NCBI GenBank assembly: GCA_963558655.1
Contig: CAUWHJ010000024.1
Coordinates: 1-37,045, forward strand
Length of the DNA stretch: 37,045 nt
DNA from: UMGS1590 sp963558655
Lineage (GTDB): Bacteria > Bacillota > Peptococcia > Peptococcales > Peptococcaceae
Direction: 5' to 3'
Part shown: piece by piece, positions 9,201-15,172 of the stretch
How positions within the stretch are numbered: the stretch's first letter is position 1
Layout: the number at the start of each line of letters is the position of its first letter
The notes under the pieces: model-generated
Databases searched by the model: none
Told to the model about the DNA's origin: nothing
Seen by the model: only the letters and a program-made list of their open reading frames with translations
Position numbers and translations under genes: made by a program

Positions 9201-9801
9201 CGGCGGTCTTGACCATGTTCTCGCTTCCGGCGAAAACATCAACATCTTCGTATTCGATACCGAAGTATACTCTAACACCGGTGGTCAGGCTTCTAAGTCT
9301 ACCCCACTTGCAGCTATTGCTCAGTTCGCTGCTGATGGTAAGAAAACCAACAAGAAAGATCTTGGTATCATGCAGTCCATCTATGGCAACGTTTATGTTG
9401 CACAGATCGGTCTCGGTGCCAACATGAACCAGGCTGTCAAAGCCATCGAAGAAGCAGAAGCATATCAGGGTCCATCTCTCATCATTGCTTACGCTCCTTG
9501 CATCAACCACGGTATCCGCAAGGGTATGAGCATCGCTCAGTCCCACATCAAAGAAGCTGTGGATTGCGGCTACTGGCACCTCTGGAGATACAACCCAGAA
9601 CTGGCTAAGGAAGGTAAGAACCCATTCATCCTCGATTCTAAGGAACCAGATTATGATAAGTTCGAAGACTTCCTCAAGGGTGAAACCCGTTACGCATCTC
9701 TCGCTAAGGCACATCCAGACACTGCCGAAGCGCTCTATGCGAAGACCAAGGAACTCAGCCAGGCTCGTTATGCACGTTACAAAGAAATGGCTAACAAGTA
9801 A
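6265..9801 (+). CDS. nifJ: Pyruvate:ferredoxin (flavodoxin) oxidoreductase
   Basis: This single-chain enzyme oxidatively decarboxylates pyruvate to acetyl-CoA and CO2 and reduces ferredoxin or flavodoxin, a core step of anaerobic energy metabolism. Domains in order: N-terminal pyrimidine-binding domain (YPITPSSPMAE near 28-38), transketolase C-like domain, EKR linker domain, two ferredoxin-type 4Fe-4S motifs (C693/696/699/703 and C749/752/755/759), then the TPP-binding domain with cluster cysteines C817, C820 and C1079 and the GDGWAYDIGYGG segment from about 970. Start choice: TTG 6265 lies 7 nt after GGGAGGAGG (6249-6257) and gives the family-typical beginning STKTMKTMDGNTAAAH; an upstream in-frame TTG at 6247 precedes that ribosome binding site. 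Length (1178 aa) is normal. Codon use (CTC, TTC, GGT, AAG, ATC, GCT) is far more biased than in neighbours, as expected for a very abundant protein. It is monocistronic. Confidence 0.97.
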   Translation: MSTKTMKTMDGNTAAAHVSYLFTDVAAIYPITPSSPMAEKVDAWSAAGRKNLFNQTVKVVEMDSEAGAAGAVHGSLTAGALTSTYTSSQGLLLMVPAMYKIAGELLPTVFQVAARAIATHALSIFGDHSDVMLCRGIGFAELASSSVQEVMDLGCVAQLATIKSRVPFIHFFDGFRTSHEIQKIEVMDEDFLKEQIDMDAVKAFRERGLNPEHPSTKGTNQNPDIFFQQREGANKYYEDVVGITEQYMEAVSKQTGRDYKLFNYYGAEDAENIVIAMGSVCEALEEVVDYLNAKGEKVGLLKIRLFRPFSTKHFLAAVPKTVKRIAVLDRSKEPGAIGEPVYEDVMAAFYDADMHPMIIGGRYGLGSKDVTPAQLIAVYENLKADAPKNHFTVGIVDDVTNTSLEVGAPVVTAPEDCIACKFWGYGSDGTVGANKDAIKIIGDNTDMYAQGYFSYDSKKSGGVTISSLRFGKSKIRSTYEVDQADYIACHKSSYVKLYDVLEGLKPGGTFLLNCTWTPEELDEHLPASMKRYIAQNNIKFYTIDASKVAQEVGLGNRTNMVTQTAFFKLTGVLPFEEAVALLKDAIKKTYGRKGDAVVNMNWAAVDRAIEVLHEVQVPAEWANAQDEASDEKRCSCEPEFVKKVLRPMVAMQGNKLPVSAFVGMEDGRYPAGTTKYEKRMAALFVPEWNVDNCIQCNQCSLVCPHAAIRPFLLNEEEVANAPESMKTKPAIGKEFAGLQFRMQISPMDCLGCGSCVNVCPAKNKALQMVPVEQSVATERENWTYMTHKVTNKAELTNTNTVKGSQFKLPLLEFSGACAGCGETPYAKLLTQLFGDRMMIANTTGCSSIWGAPAPAMPYCTNERGQGPAWQNSLFENNAQFGLGMYTADQQMKAKVEYLCGVIAEGDYSAAMKDAAAKWLEGWAAHDVKTVADASDVIVAELEAATKDEYLTDLDAVKGFLKIRSQWILGGDGWAYDIGYGGLDHVLASGENINIFVFDTEVYSNTGGQASKSTPLAAIAQFAADGKKTNKKDLGIMQSIYGNVYVAQIGLGANMNQAVKAIEEAEAYQGPSLIIAYAPCINHGIRKGMSIAQSHIKEAVDCGYWHLWRYNPELAKEGKNPFILDSKEPDYDKFEDFLKGETRYASLAKAHPDTAEALYAKTKELSQARYARYKEMANK

Positions 9802-9824
9802 TTTCTCATAACCGCATACCATCT

Positions 9825-9860
9825 AAGGACTGTTGCCTATATGGCGACAGTCCTTTTTTT
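9825..9860 (+). terminator. Intrinsic terminator of nifJ
   Basis: AAGGACTGTTGCC (9825-9837) pairs with GGCGACAGTCCTT (9843-9855), including one G-T pair, around a 5-nt loop. A run of T follows to 9860. Confidence 0.9.
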
Positions 9861-9952
9861 GCATTCTGGTGGCGACAAATGTGAGGTTGATAGCTCGCGA
9901 ACAGAACACAATGAGATAAATAAGAAATACTAATGATGCAAGGGTGGCATGC

Positions 9953-9981
9953 TTGACAATCGTAACCCAATCCTTTACATT
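9953..9981 (+). promoter_or_regulatory. Predicted sigma-A promoter for alaS-ireB-ruvX
   Basis: A perfect -35 TTGACA (9953-9958), 17 bp, TACATT (9976-9981). A second, weaker candidate lies downstream: TAGACT (9989-9994), 17 bp, TATGAT (10012-10017). Both would place the start upstream of ATG 10056. The leader is too short for a T-box. Confidence 0.45.
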
Positions 9982-9993
9982 GCCTGTATAGAC

Positions 9994-10019
9994 TTATCAT
10001 TTGATATTTGGTATGATAA
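9994..10019. repeat. Short inverted repeat in the alaS promoter region
   Basis: TTATCAT (9994-10000) and ATGATAA (10013-10019) are perfect inverted repeats separated by 12 nt. They cover the spacer and -10 of the second promoter candidate. This could be an operator or an RNA hairpin in the leader; there is no T run, so it is not a terminator. Confidence 0.35.
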
Positions 10020-10055
10020 TGAGAGATGAAATTTCAAAAAGAATGGAGAATGACC

Positions 10056-12707
10056 ATGTTAACAGGCAATGAGATAAGAAAAAAATTCGTGGATTATTTT
10101 GTTCAGCATGGGCATACACATGTGAAGAGCTCTTCGTTGGTGCCATATAATGACCCAACATTGCTATTTACAAATGCTGGTATGAACCAGTTCAAAAATG
10201 TATTCCTTGGCTTGGAAAGCCGCGATTATACGCGTGCAACAACAGTACAAAAATGTGTGCGTGCAGGCGGTAAGCATAACGACCTTGAAACTGTTGGGAA
10301 AACGGCACGTCATCATACATTTTTTGAAATGCTTGGAAACTTTTCTTTTGGGGAATATTTCAAGGAAGATGCCATCAAATATTGCTGGGATTTTCTCACG
10401 AACGAATTAAAACTACCAAAAGAAAAACTCTGGATTACCATTTACAAAGACGATGATGAAGCCTATGAAATCTGGCATCGTGTGACAGGGTATGATGAAA
10501 ATCGCATTCTGCGCCTTGGTGAGAAAGATAATTTCTGGCAGATGGGGGACGTTGGTCCATGTGGCCCTTGCAGTGAGGTGCATTATGATCGCGGCGAAGA
10601 ATATGCTTGCGACTGTGAAGATGGTTGTGCATTGGGCGTGTGTGACTGTGATAGATGGCTGGAAATCTGGAACTTGGTCTTTATGCAGTATGATCGCGAT
10701 GAAAATGGAAACTTAACGCCATTGCCAAAACCAAATATTGATACGGGGATGGGCTTGGAGCGTATCACCTCGATTATGCAGGGCGTGGATACGAACTTTG
10801 ACACAGACTTGTTTGTGCCACTGCTTCAGTACGTGGAAGAACTTTCTGGCAAAGAATATCATCGTGATGAACGTGGATTTGCTTTCCGTGTTATTGCGGA
10901 TCATGCGCGTGCGTGCTCTTTCCTGATTGCTGATGGGGTGCTCCCAAGCAATGAAGGTCGTGGCTATGTATTGCGTCGCATTTTACGCAGAGCTGTTCGT
11001 TTGGGAAAAACCATTGGTTTGGACGAACCATTTCTTTATAAGTTCGTTGCAAAAGTTGGCGAATTGATGGGTGAAGCCTATCCTGAACTGCTTGAGCATC
11101 AAGCGTTTATTGAGTCTATTATTCGCAATGAGGAAGAACGTTTCTTCCAAACCTTGCAGGATGGTATGAAAATTGTTGCGGAAACCGTTGATGCCATTAA
11201 GGCAAAGGGCGGCACTGTGATTGACGGCGCTAGTGCGTTCAAATTTTATGACACCTATGGTTTTCCTATTGATTTAACCAAAGACATTGCCGACGAAGAA
11301 GGTATGACTGTTGATATTGATGGCTTTGAAGCAGCAATGGCTGAACAGCGCCGCAAGGCGAAAGAAGCGCAAGATGTTGTCAATGCATGGGATCTTGCTC
11401 AGCATGTAACAGATGCTTATCCTGATATGCCTGCGACAACCTTTACAGGTTATGAAAAAGCGGAAGACGATTGCACTGTATTGGGGATTCTTATTAACGA
11501 TAAGGGTGCAGATTTTGGGTATGATACCCATGCGATTGTTCTTCTGGACCACAGTCCGTTTTATGCTCAGGGCGGTGGCCAGGTTGGCGAACAAGGCCAG
11601 ATGCTCGCCAAAGACGGTGTTTTTAATGTAGAAAACACCATCAAACTAGCTGATGGCAAATATGTGCATCAGGGATACATTGACGGACGCCTTAATTGCG
11701 GTGATGTTGTCCATGCAGTGGTTAATGTTGAACGTCGCAAAGCATCTGCACGTAACCATACAGCAACTCATTTGCTGCACTATGCTTTGCGTGAAGTGCT
11801 GGGTGACAATGTTCATCAGGCAGGTTCTCTTGTTGACTCGGAGCATCTGCGTTTTGACTTTTCGTTCTTGCGCGCCATGACCGGAGAAGAGATTGCGCGT
11901 GTTGAAGCCATTGTGAATGAAGAAATTATGACCGCAGCTGCGGTAAATACTTATCAGGCGTCTATCGATGAAGCAAAAGAAAGTGGCCATATGGCACTCT
12001 TTGGCGAAAAATACGGCGATACAGTACGTTGTGTAGACGCTGGGCTGCATAGTAAAGAACTTTGCGGTGGTGTTCATGTGACAAATGTTGGGGAAATAGG
12101 TCTTTTCAAAATCCTCGGTGAAAGTTCCGTCTCCGCAGGTGTGCGCCGCATTGAAGCAGTCACGGGGACTGCGGCTTATGAACGTACAGTAGCGCAAGAT
12201 GCACTTATTGCGGATATTTGTAAACAAGCCAAGGTCAATAAAGAAGATGCCGTTGTTGGTAAAATTGCTGATCTTGAAGCGCAAATAAAAACGTTGCAAA
12301 AGCAAATTGATGACATGAAACTGGCGCAGATGAAGGAAGCAGCAGCCAGTGTAGAAGATGCCATGCGCGAGGTTAAAGGTTTACAAGTTGTGGCACAGCA
12401 AGTATCTGCTGCCAATATGGAAGACTTGCGTAATCAAGCAGACCTTTTCCGGAATAAGATGGATGATGGCGTTGTGCTTTTGGCAAGTGTTGACGGCGAC
12501 CAGGTGCAGCTTGTATGTATGCTCACTCAAGGTGAAGCAAAAAAGCATTTACATGCTGGCAATTTGATTAAAGAAATGGCTGCTATGGTTGGCGGTAAAG
12601 GCGGTGGTCGTCCGGATATGGCACAGGCCGGCGGTAAAGACGTAGCCGCATTGTCTGGCGCACTCGATGCCTTTGCGTCGATTGTAGAAAAACAATATAA
12701 GGAGTGA
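10056..12707 (+). CDS. alaS: Alanyl-tRNA synthetase
   Basis: AlaRS charges tRNA-Ala and edits mischarged Ser/Gly. Visible parts: class II catalytic core (GNEIRKKFVDYF near the N-terminus, TNAGMNQFKNVFLG), a cysteine-rich stretch after GPCGPCSEVHYDRG that is typical of the family, the tRNA-recognition middle, the editing domain with HTATH (H568, H572) and CGGVH (C670, H674), a coiled coil at about 720-770, and the glycine-rich C-Ala domain ending in GGKGGGRPDMAQAGG. Start choice: ATG 10056 has GGAGA (10045-10049) 6 nt upstream and gives MLTGNEIRKKF as in homologues; in-frame ATGs at 10050 and 10026 lack suitable sites. Length is 883 aa. It is first in an operon with ireB, ruvX and a DUF1292 gene. 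Confidence 0.96.
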   Translation: MLTGNEIRKKFVDYFVQHGHTHVKSSSLVPYNDPTLLFTNAGMNQFKNVFLGLESRDYTRATTVQKCVRAGGKHNDLETVGKTARHHTFFEMLGNFSFGEYFKEDAIKYCWDFLTNELKLPKEKLWITIYKDDDEAYEIWHRVTGYDENRILRLGEKDNFWQMGDVGPCGPCSEVHYDRGEEYACDCEDGCALGVCDCDRWLEIWNLVFMQYDRDENGNLTPLPKPNIDTGMGLERITSIMQGVDTNFDTDLFVPLLQYVEELSGKEYHRDERGFAFRVIADHARACSFLIADGVLPSNEGRGYVLRRILRRAVRLGKTIGLDEPFLYKFVAKVGELMGEAYPELLEHQAFIESIIRNEEERFFQTLQDGMKIVAETVDAIKAKGGTVIDGASAFKFYDTYGFPIDLTKDIADEEGMTVDIDGFEAAMAEQRRKAKEAQDVVNAWDLAQHVTDAYPDMPATTFTGYEKAEDDCTVLGILINDKGADFGYDTHAIVLLDHSPFYAQGGGQVGEQGQMLAKDGVFNVENTIKLADGKYVHQGYIDGRLNCGDVVHAVVNVERRKASARNHTATHLLHYALREVLGDNVHQAGSLVDSEHLRFDFSFLRAMTGEEIARVEAIVNEEIMTAAAVNTYQASIDEAKESGHMALFGEKYGDTVRCVDAGLHSKELCGGVHVTNVGEIGLFKILGESSVSAGVRRIEAVTGTAAYERTVAQDALIADICKQAKVNKEDAVVGKIADLEAQIKTLQKQIDDMKLAQMKEAAASVEDAMREVKGLQVVAQQVSAANMEDLRNQADLFRNKMDDGVVLLASVDGDQVQLVCMLTQGEAKKHLHAGNLIKEMAAMVGGKGGGRPDMAQAGGKDVAALSGALDAFASIVEKQYKE

Positions 12708-12714
12708 TCCATTC

Positions 12715-12975
12715 ATGAGAGACGATCTCGATCAGACCATGTATTTTAACAAAGATAGCATGCAGCAGGAGATGGGCCCACGCGACGTGCTCCGCCAAGT
12801 ATACAGTGCGTTGGAAGCAAAAGGGTATCAACCTCTCAATCAAATGGTTGGCTATATTCTTTCTGGTGATCCTGCTTACATTACCAGCTATAACAATGCG
12901 CGTGCGTTGATCAAGAAATTTGATAGAGATCAATACATCGAAGAAATGCTGATCAATTATTTGGATGAACGATAA
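12715..12975 (+). CDS. ireB: IreB family regulatory phosphoprotein (UPF0297)
   Basis: This 86-residue protein matches the UPF0297/DUF965 family along its whole length, with the signature block QMVGYILSGDPAYITSYNNAR (within about 42-62) and an acidic N-terminus containing T8 in DQTMYF. In Enterococcus faecalis, IreB is a substrate of the Ser/Thr kinase IreK and affects cephalosporin resistance, with phosphorylation on N-terminal threonines; T8 here sits at the equivalent place by eye. The ATG has AAGGAGTGA upstream, overlapping the alaS stop. The alaS-ireB-ruvX order is common in Firmicutes. The role in this organism is inferred from the family only. Confidence 0.9.
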   Translation: MRDDLDQTMYFNKDSMQQEMGPRDVLRQVYSALEAKGYQPLNQMVGYILSGDPAYITSYNNARALIKKFDRDQYIEEMLINYLDER

Positions 12976-12976
12976 G

Positions 12977-13399
12977 ATGATCGGACGTCTCGTGTGTTTT
13001 GATGTGGGCGAACGGCGCATCGGTATTGCGGTCAGTGATCTTTTAGGAATTACAGCGCAACCGGTGGAGACCTATACGCGCACTGGAAAGTTGGAAGAAG
13101 ATTACAGGTATTTGGCCAACCTTATCAAGGAGCAGGAAGCTGTTAAACTTGTTGTTGGTTTGCCGAAAAATATGAACAACACGTTGGGTTTCAAAGCTGA
13201 GGAAATTCAGCAATTTGTTGAAGGCTTGCGTGAGTATCTGCCGGAGGGATTTGCCGTTGATTGGATTGATGAGCGATTAACCACTGTGCAGGCGGAAAAC
13301 GTGTTGTTAGAAGCCAATGTTTCACGCAAGAAACGTAAAAAAGTTATTGATAAGATTGCGGCTGTGTTTATGCTACAGGCATACATGGACGCACATTGA
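12977..13399 (+). CDS. ruvX: Putative pre-16S rRNA nuclease / RuvX (YqgF)
   Basis: A YqgF-type RNase H-fold protein. Family members were named as Holliday-junction resolvase homologues, and E. coli YqgF processes the 5' end of 16S rRNA. Visible: the first catalytic Asp in CFDVGERRIGIAVSD, the VVGLPKNM strand-loop, DERLTTVQAENVL with the acidic residue, and a final K-x-D-K-IAAVFMLQAYMD helix. Start choice: ATG 12977 begins just before the first strand, 1 nt after the ireB stop, with GGATGA 9 nt upstream. ATG 12965 in the same frame, overlapping ireB by 11 nt, is the alternative and would add four residues. Length is 140 aa, normal. A strong GAGGAGG site for the next gene overlaps its stop. Confidence 0.9.
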   Translation: MIGRLVCFDVGERRIGIAVSDLLGITAQPVETYTRTGKLEEDYRYLANLIKEQEAVKLVVGLPKNMNNTLGFKAEEIQQFVEGLREYLPEGFAVDWIDERLTTVQAENVLLEANVSRKKRKKVIDKIAAVFMLQAYMDAH

Positions 13400-13410
13400 G
13401 GAGGAAAAAC

Positions 13411-13704
13411 ATGGACGAAAATAAAGAATTGGTACCAAATGATGGTGAATTAGAAGATGGTCTCGTTGTGTTGATTGACGAAGACAATCATGAACATACG
13501 TTCCAAGTGCTGGAACGTGTTCAATTGAATGACAATGATTATGCGATTCTTGTTCCTTGGGATGAAAAAGACGATGACAGTGCTATTCCATTGAAAATCG
13601 TTGTAGAAGACGGCGAAGAATTGCTGTATGACATCGACGATGACGATGAATGGGAAGCTATTGTTGAATTCTGGAATAACTATGTTGATGAACAAGACGA
13701 CTAA
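13411..13704 (+). CDS. DUF1292 domain-containing protein (YrzB-like)
   Basis: A 97-residue, very acidic protein (runs such as DIDDDDE near the C-terminus) of the DUF1292 family, recognised from the pattern VLIDEDNHEHTFQVLERV followed by YAILVPWDE. Members are small, soluble and of unknown function, usually encoded directly after ruvX and IreB genes, as here. ATG 13411 lies 6 nt after GAGGAGG (13398-13404). A longer in-frame reading from TTG 13396 would include that ribosome binding site and is rejected. It is the last gene of the alaS operon, followed by a terminator. Confidence 0.85.
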   Translation: MDENKELVPNDGELEDGLVVLIDEDNHEHTFQVLERVQLNDNDYAILVPWDEKDDDSAIPLKIVVEDGEELLYDIDDDDEWEAIVEFWNNYVDEQDD

Positions 13705-13720
13705 GACTTTATGATTGGTT

Positions 13721-13749
13721 AGGCTCGGGAATTTTCCCGAGCCTTTTTA
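13721..13749 (+). terminator. Intrinsic terminator of the alaS operon
   Basis: AGGCTCGGGAA and TTCCCGAGCCT form an 11-bp GC-rich stem with a 2-nt spacer at the tip, so the actual loop is slightly larger. It is followed by TTTTT, 17 nt after the DUF1292 stop codon. Confidence 0.9.
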
Positions 13750-13803
13750 ATGTTTGGTATAGAGCTCATACTTTTTTAAGTAAAATATAAGAAGGTGTCT
13801 GTT

Positions 13804-13863
13804 ATGGTGCTAGGGGTTACCTATCATCTTTCGTGTGAGCAATTTACCGTGCTGAAAAAATAA
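13804..13863 (+). CDS. Possible 19-residue small ORF
   Basis: ATG 13804 opens a 19-codon frame (MVLGVTYHLSCEQFTVLKK) ending in TAA 13861-13863, with AAGGTG (about 13792-13797) a normal distance upstream. It lies between the alaS-operon terminator and the tRNA promoter. No family is recognised. It could be a small protein, or a chance frame in a 239-nt gap. Confidence 0.2.
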   Translation: MVLGVTYHLSCEQFTVLKK

Positions 13864-13885
13864 TGAAAAAAACTGTGAAAAATGA

Positions 13886-13914
13886 TTGACGAATGGAAAG
13901 GTGCCTGCTATAAT
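13886..13914 (+). promoter_or_regulatory. Strong sigma-A promoter for the tRNA pair
   Basis: TTGACG (13886-13891), 17 bp, perfect TATAAT (13909-13914), preceded by TGC, which makes an extended -10. It lies 29 bp upstream of tRNA-Cys. Confidence 0.85.
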
Positions 13915-13943
13915 AAATATCGTTGTAGCGCAAGAGTGCACAC

Positions 13944-14014
13944 GGCGACATAGCCAAGTGGTAAGGCAGAGGACTGCAAATCCTTCACCCCCAGTTCGAA
14001 TCTGGGTGTCGCCT
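13944..14014 (+). tRNA. tRNA-Cys (anticodon GCA)
   Basis: The acceptor arms GGCGACA/TGTCGCC close a full cloverleaf. The D arm is GCCAAGTGGTAAGGC, the anticodon arm GAGGA-CTGCAAA-TCCTT with anticodon GCA, and the T arm CCCAG-TTCGAAT-CTGGG. The discriminator is T (U73), as expected for tRNA-Cys. The CCA end is not encoded, so it must be added after transcription. Confidence 0.97.
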
Positions 14015-14018
14015 TCTC

Positions 14019-14104
14019 GCCGGAGTGGCGGAATTGGCAGACGCACAGGACTTAAAATCCTGCGAAGGTAACACTTCGTACCGGTTCGATCCCGGTCTCC
14101 GGCA
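14019..14104 (+). tRNA. tRNA-Leu (anticodon UAA)
   Basis: The acceptor arms are GCCGGAG/CTCCGGC. The anticodon arm AGGA-CTTAAAA-TCCT has anticodon TAA, and a long variable arm (CGAAGGTAACACTTCG) marks a class II tRNA. The T arm is ACCGG-TTCGATC-CCGGT and the discriminator is A (A73), as for tRNA-Leu. CCA is not encoded. It is separated from tRNA-Cys by 4 nt and surely co-transcribed. Confidence 0.97.
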
Positions 14105-14118
14105 TTTCCGGCTTACGG

Positions 14119-14157
14119 TAAAAGGACTTTCTCGTTTGAGAAAGTCCTTTTTGTTTT
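14119..14157 (+). terminator. Intrinsic terminator of the tRNA operon
   Basis: AAAAGGACTTTCTC pairs perfectly with GAGAAAGTCCTTTT around GTTT. A T-rich tract follows, and GGT/ACC extends the outer stem. Confidence 0.9.
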
Positions 14158-14181
14158 ACCGCTTCTTAACAGAAAATTGTC

Positions 14182-14210
14182 TTGCAATTTCATTATTAGG
14201 GTGATATCAT
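14182..14210 (+). promoter_or_regulatory. Predicted sigma-A promoter for the hemolysin III-like gene
   Basis: TTGCAA (14182-14187), 17 bp, TATCAT (14205-14210) with an upstream TG, an extended -10. Confidence 0.6.
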
Positions 14211-14262
14211 AGCTCTAAGAACTGATTATTAAAACTAGATATGAAGTTGGGAAGTGTTTCAA

Positions 14263-14913
14263 ATGAGCTATATGACAAAAGCGCGAGAACCGGTTAGTAG
14301 TTTTAGTCATTTTATTGGCGCAGTAGCGTTTGCTGTTGCGACGGTGTTTTTGATTGTAAAAACGTTTTTTGATGAAATTGGACAGCCGGAAATCATTACT
14401 GGTGTGTTGATATTTGGTTTGTCGTTGGTAGCGTTGTATTCGGCAAGTGCTATTTATCATTTTTCTAATGGATCTGCAAAAAAAATCCTTGTTTTACGCA
14501 AGTTGGATCATTCAATGATTTATGTGCTGATTGCCGGAAGTTATACGCCAATTTTATTGAAATATTTGCCACAGCATGAAAGCCTGATTTTTATGACGGC
14601 GATTTGGGGCTGTGCAGTCGTTGGTGTGATTATTAAGCTGTGCTGGTTTTCGGCACCGCGTTGGTTGCAAACAGTGCTTTATATTGCTATGGGTTGGGCA
14701 GTATTGTTTGATCTGTCGGTGTTTCAAAATATGAGCGGCGCGGCAATTTTCCTGTTAGCGGCTGGCGGTATTAGTTATACGGTTGGTGGCATTATTTATA
14801 TTGTTAAGAAGCCTAATATTTCAGAAGCCTTTGGTTTTCATGAGTTGTTTCATATATTTATTTTGCTGGGCAGCGTATTTCACTATCTGATGGTGTTTCT
14901 TTATGTTGCTTGA
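14263..14913 (+). CDS. Hemolysin III / PAQR family membrane protein
   Basis: A 216-residue integral membrane protein with about seven hydrophobic helices, of the PAQR/hemolysin III (YqfA/YplQ) family. Family zinc-site residues are visible: S/H in SASAIYHF (H66), D82 and H83 in RKLDHSMIY, and H193 and H197 in HELFH near the C-terminus. Bacterial members are linked to membrane fluidity/homeostasis; the hemolysin label comes from a Bacillus cereus homologue and should not be read as a toxin call. Start choice: ATG 14263 has GGGAAG 8 nt upstream; a GTG at 14254 in frame overlaps that site. It stands alone between its own promoter and the thiC promoter; no clear terminator follows it. Confidence 0.9.
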   Translation: MSYMTKAREPVSSFSHFIGAVAFAVATVFLIVKTFFDEIGQPEIITGVLIFGLSLVALYSASAIYHFSNGSAKKILVLRKLDHSMIYVLIAGSYTPILLKYLPQHESLIFMTAIWGCAVVGVIIKLCWFSAPRWLQTVLYIAMGWAVLFDLSVFQNMSGAAIFLLAAGGISYTVGGIIYIVKKPNISEAFGFHELFHIFILLGSVFHYLMVFLYVA

Positions 14914-14954
14914 AATGGATTGTTTGTTTCAATAAGATTCTGAATCTAAAGGGA

Positions 14955-14983
14955 TTGACGCAGATTAGTAGAATTGCTACAAT
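14955..14983 (+). promoter_or_regulatory. Strong sigma-A promoter for thiC
   Basis: TTGACG (14955-14960), 17 bp, TACAAT (14978-14983) preceded by TGC, an extended -10. The predicted start near 14990 places the whole TPP riboswitch in the leader. Confidence 0.8.
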
Positions 14984-15002
14984 AAATATGTAAATTTAAT
15001 AC

Positions 15003-15087
15003 AGATCGGGAGCTTGGTGGGCAGGCTGAGAGGAGACCGTGGGTCTCGACCGTACCTGATGTGGGTAATGCCAACGTAGGGAATAAC
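15003..15087 (+). promoter_or_regulatory. TPP riboswitch (THI element) controlling thiC
   Basis: The conserved parts of the thiamine pyrophosphate aptamer are in order: CGGGAGC, GGCTGAGAGG, a variable P3 stem (GAGACC/GGTCTC), ACCTGATGTGGGTAATGCCA, and CGTAGGGAA. It lies between the thiC promoter and a terminator hairpin at 15104-15129. GTAGG (15076-15080) in the aptamer's last helix can pair with CCTAC (15106-15110) in the terminator's left arm, giving a simple antiterminator: bound TPP would sequester GTAGG and allow termination. The switching scheme is inferred; the aptamer identity is clear from the consensus. Confidence 0.95.
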
Positions 15088-15103
15088 AAAATGGTTTTTA
15101 TAG

Positions 15104-15129
15104 TGCCTACCGAGTGTAGGCATTTTTTT
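15104..15129 (+). terminator. Riboswitch-controlled intrinsic terminator
   Basis: TGCCTAC (15104-15110) pairs with GTAGGCA (15116-15122) around a 5-nt loop and is followed by seven T. It lies between the TPP aptamer and the thiC ribosome binding site, so it is the expression platform. Confidence 0.9.
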
Positions 15130-15172
15130 GTGCCCTCGATACATTGCTTTATAGTAGAAGGGAGTAAAAATC

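Noticed and set aside
6325..9822. A 1165-codon open frame on the minus strand across nifJ
   Set aside because: It is the exact shadow of a strongly codon-biased gene; the translation is rich in Phe, Ser, Val and His with no recognisable domain, and it has no independent promoter or ribosome binding site that I could find.
9994..10019. T-box or other riboswitch in front of alaS
   Set aside because: The leader is too short and has no T-box consensus, specifier stem or terminator with a T run.
14263..14913. Hemolysin III-like gene as a virulence toxin
   Set aside because: PAQR-type proteins are common housekeeping membrane proteins; nothing around it suggests secretion or toxicity.
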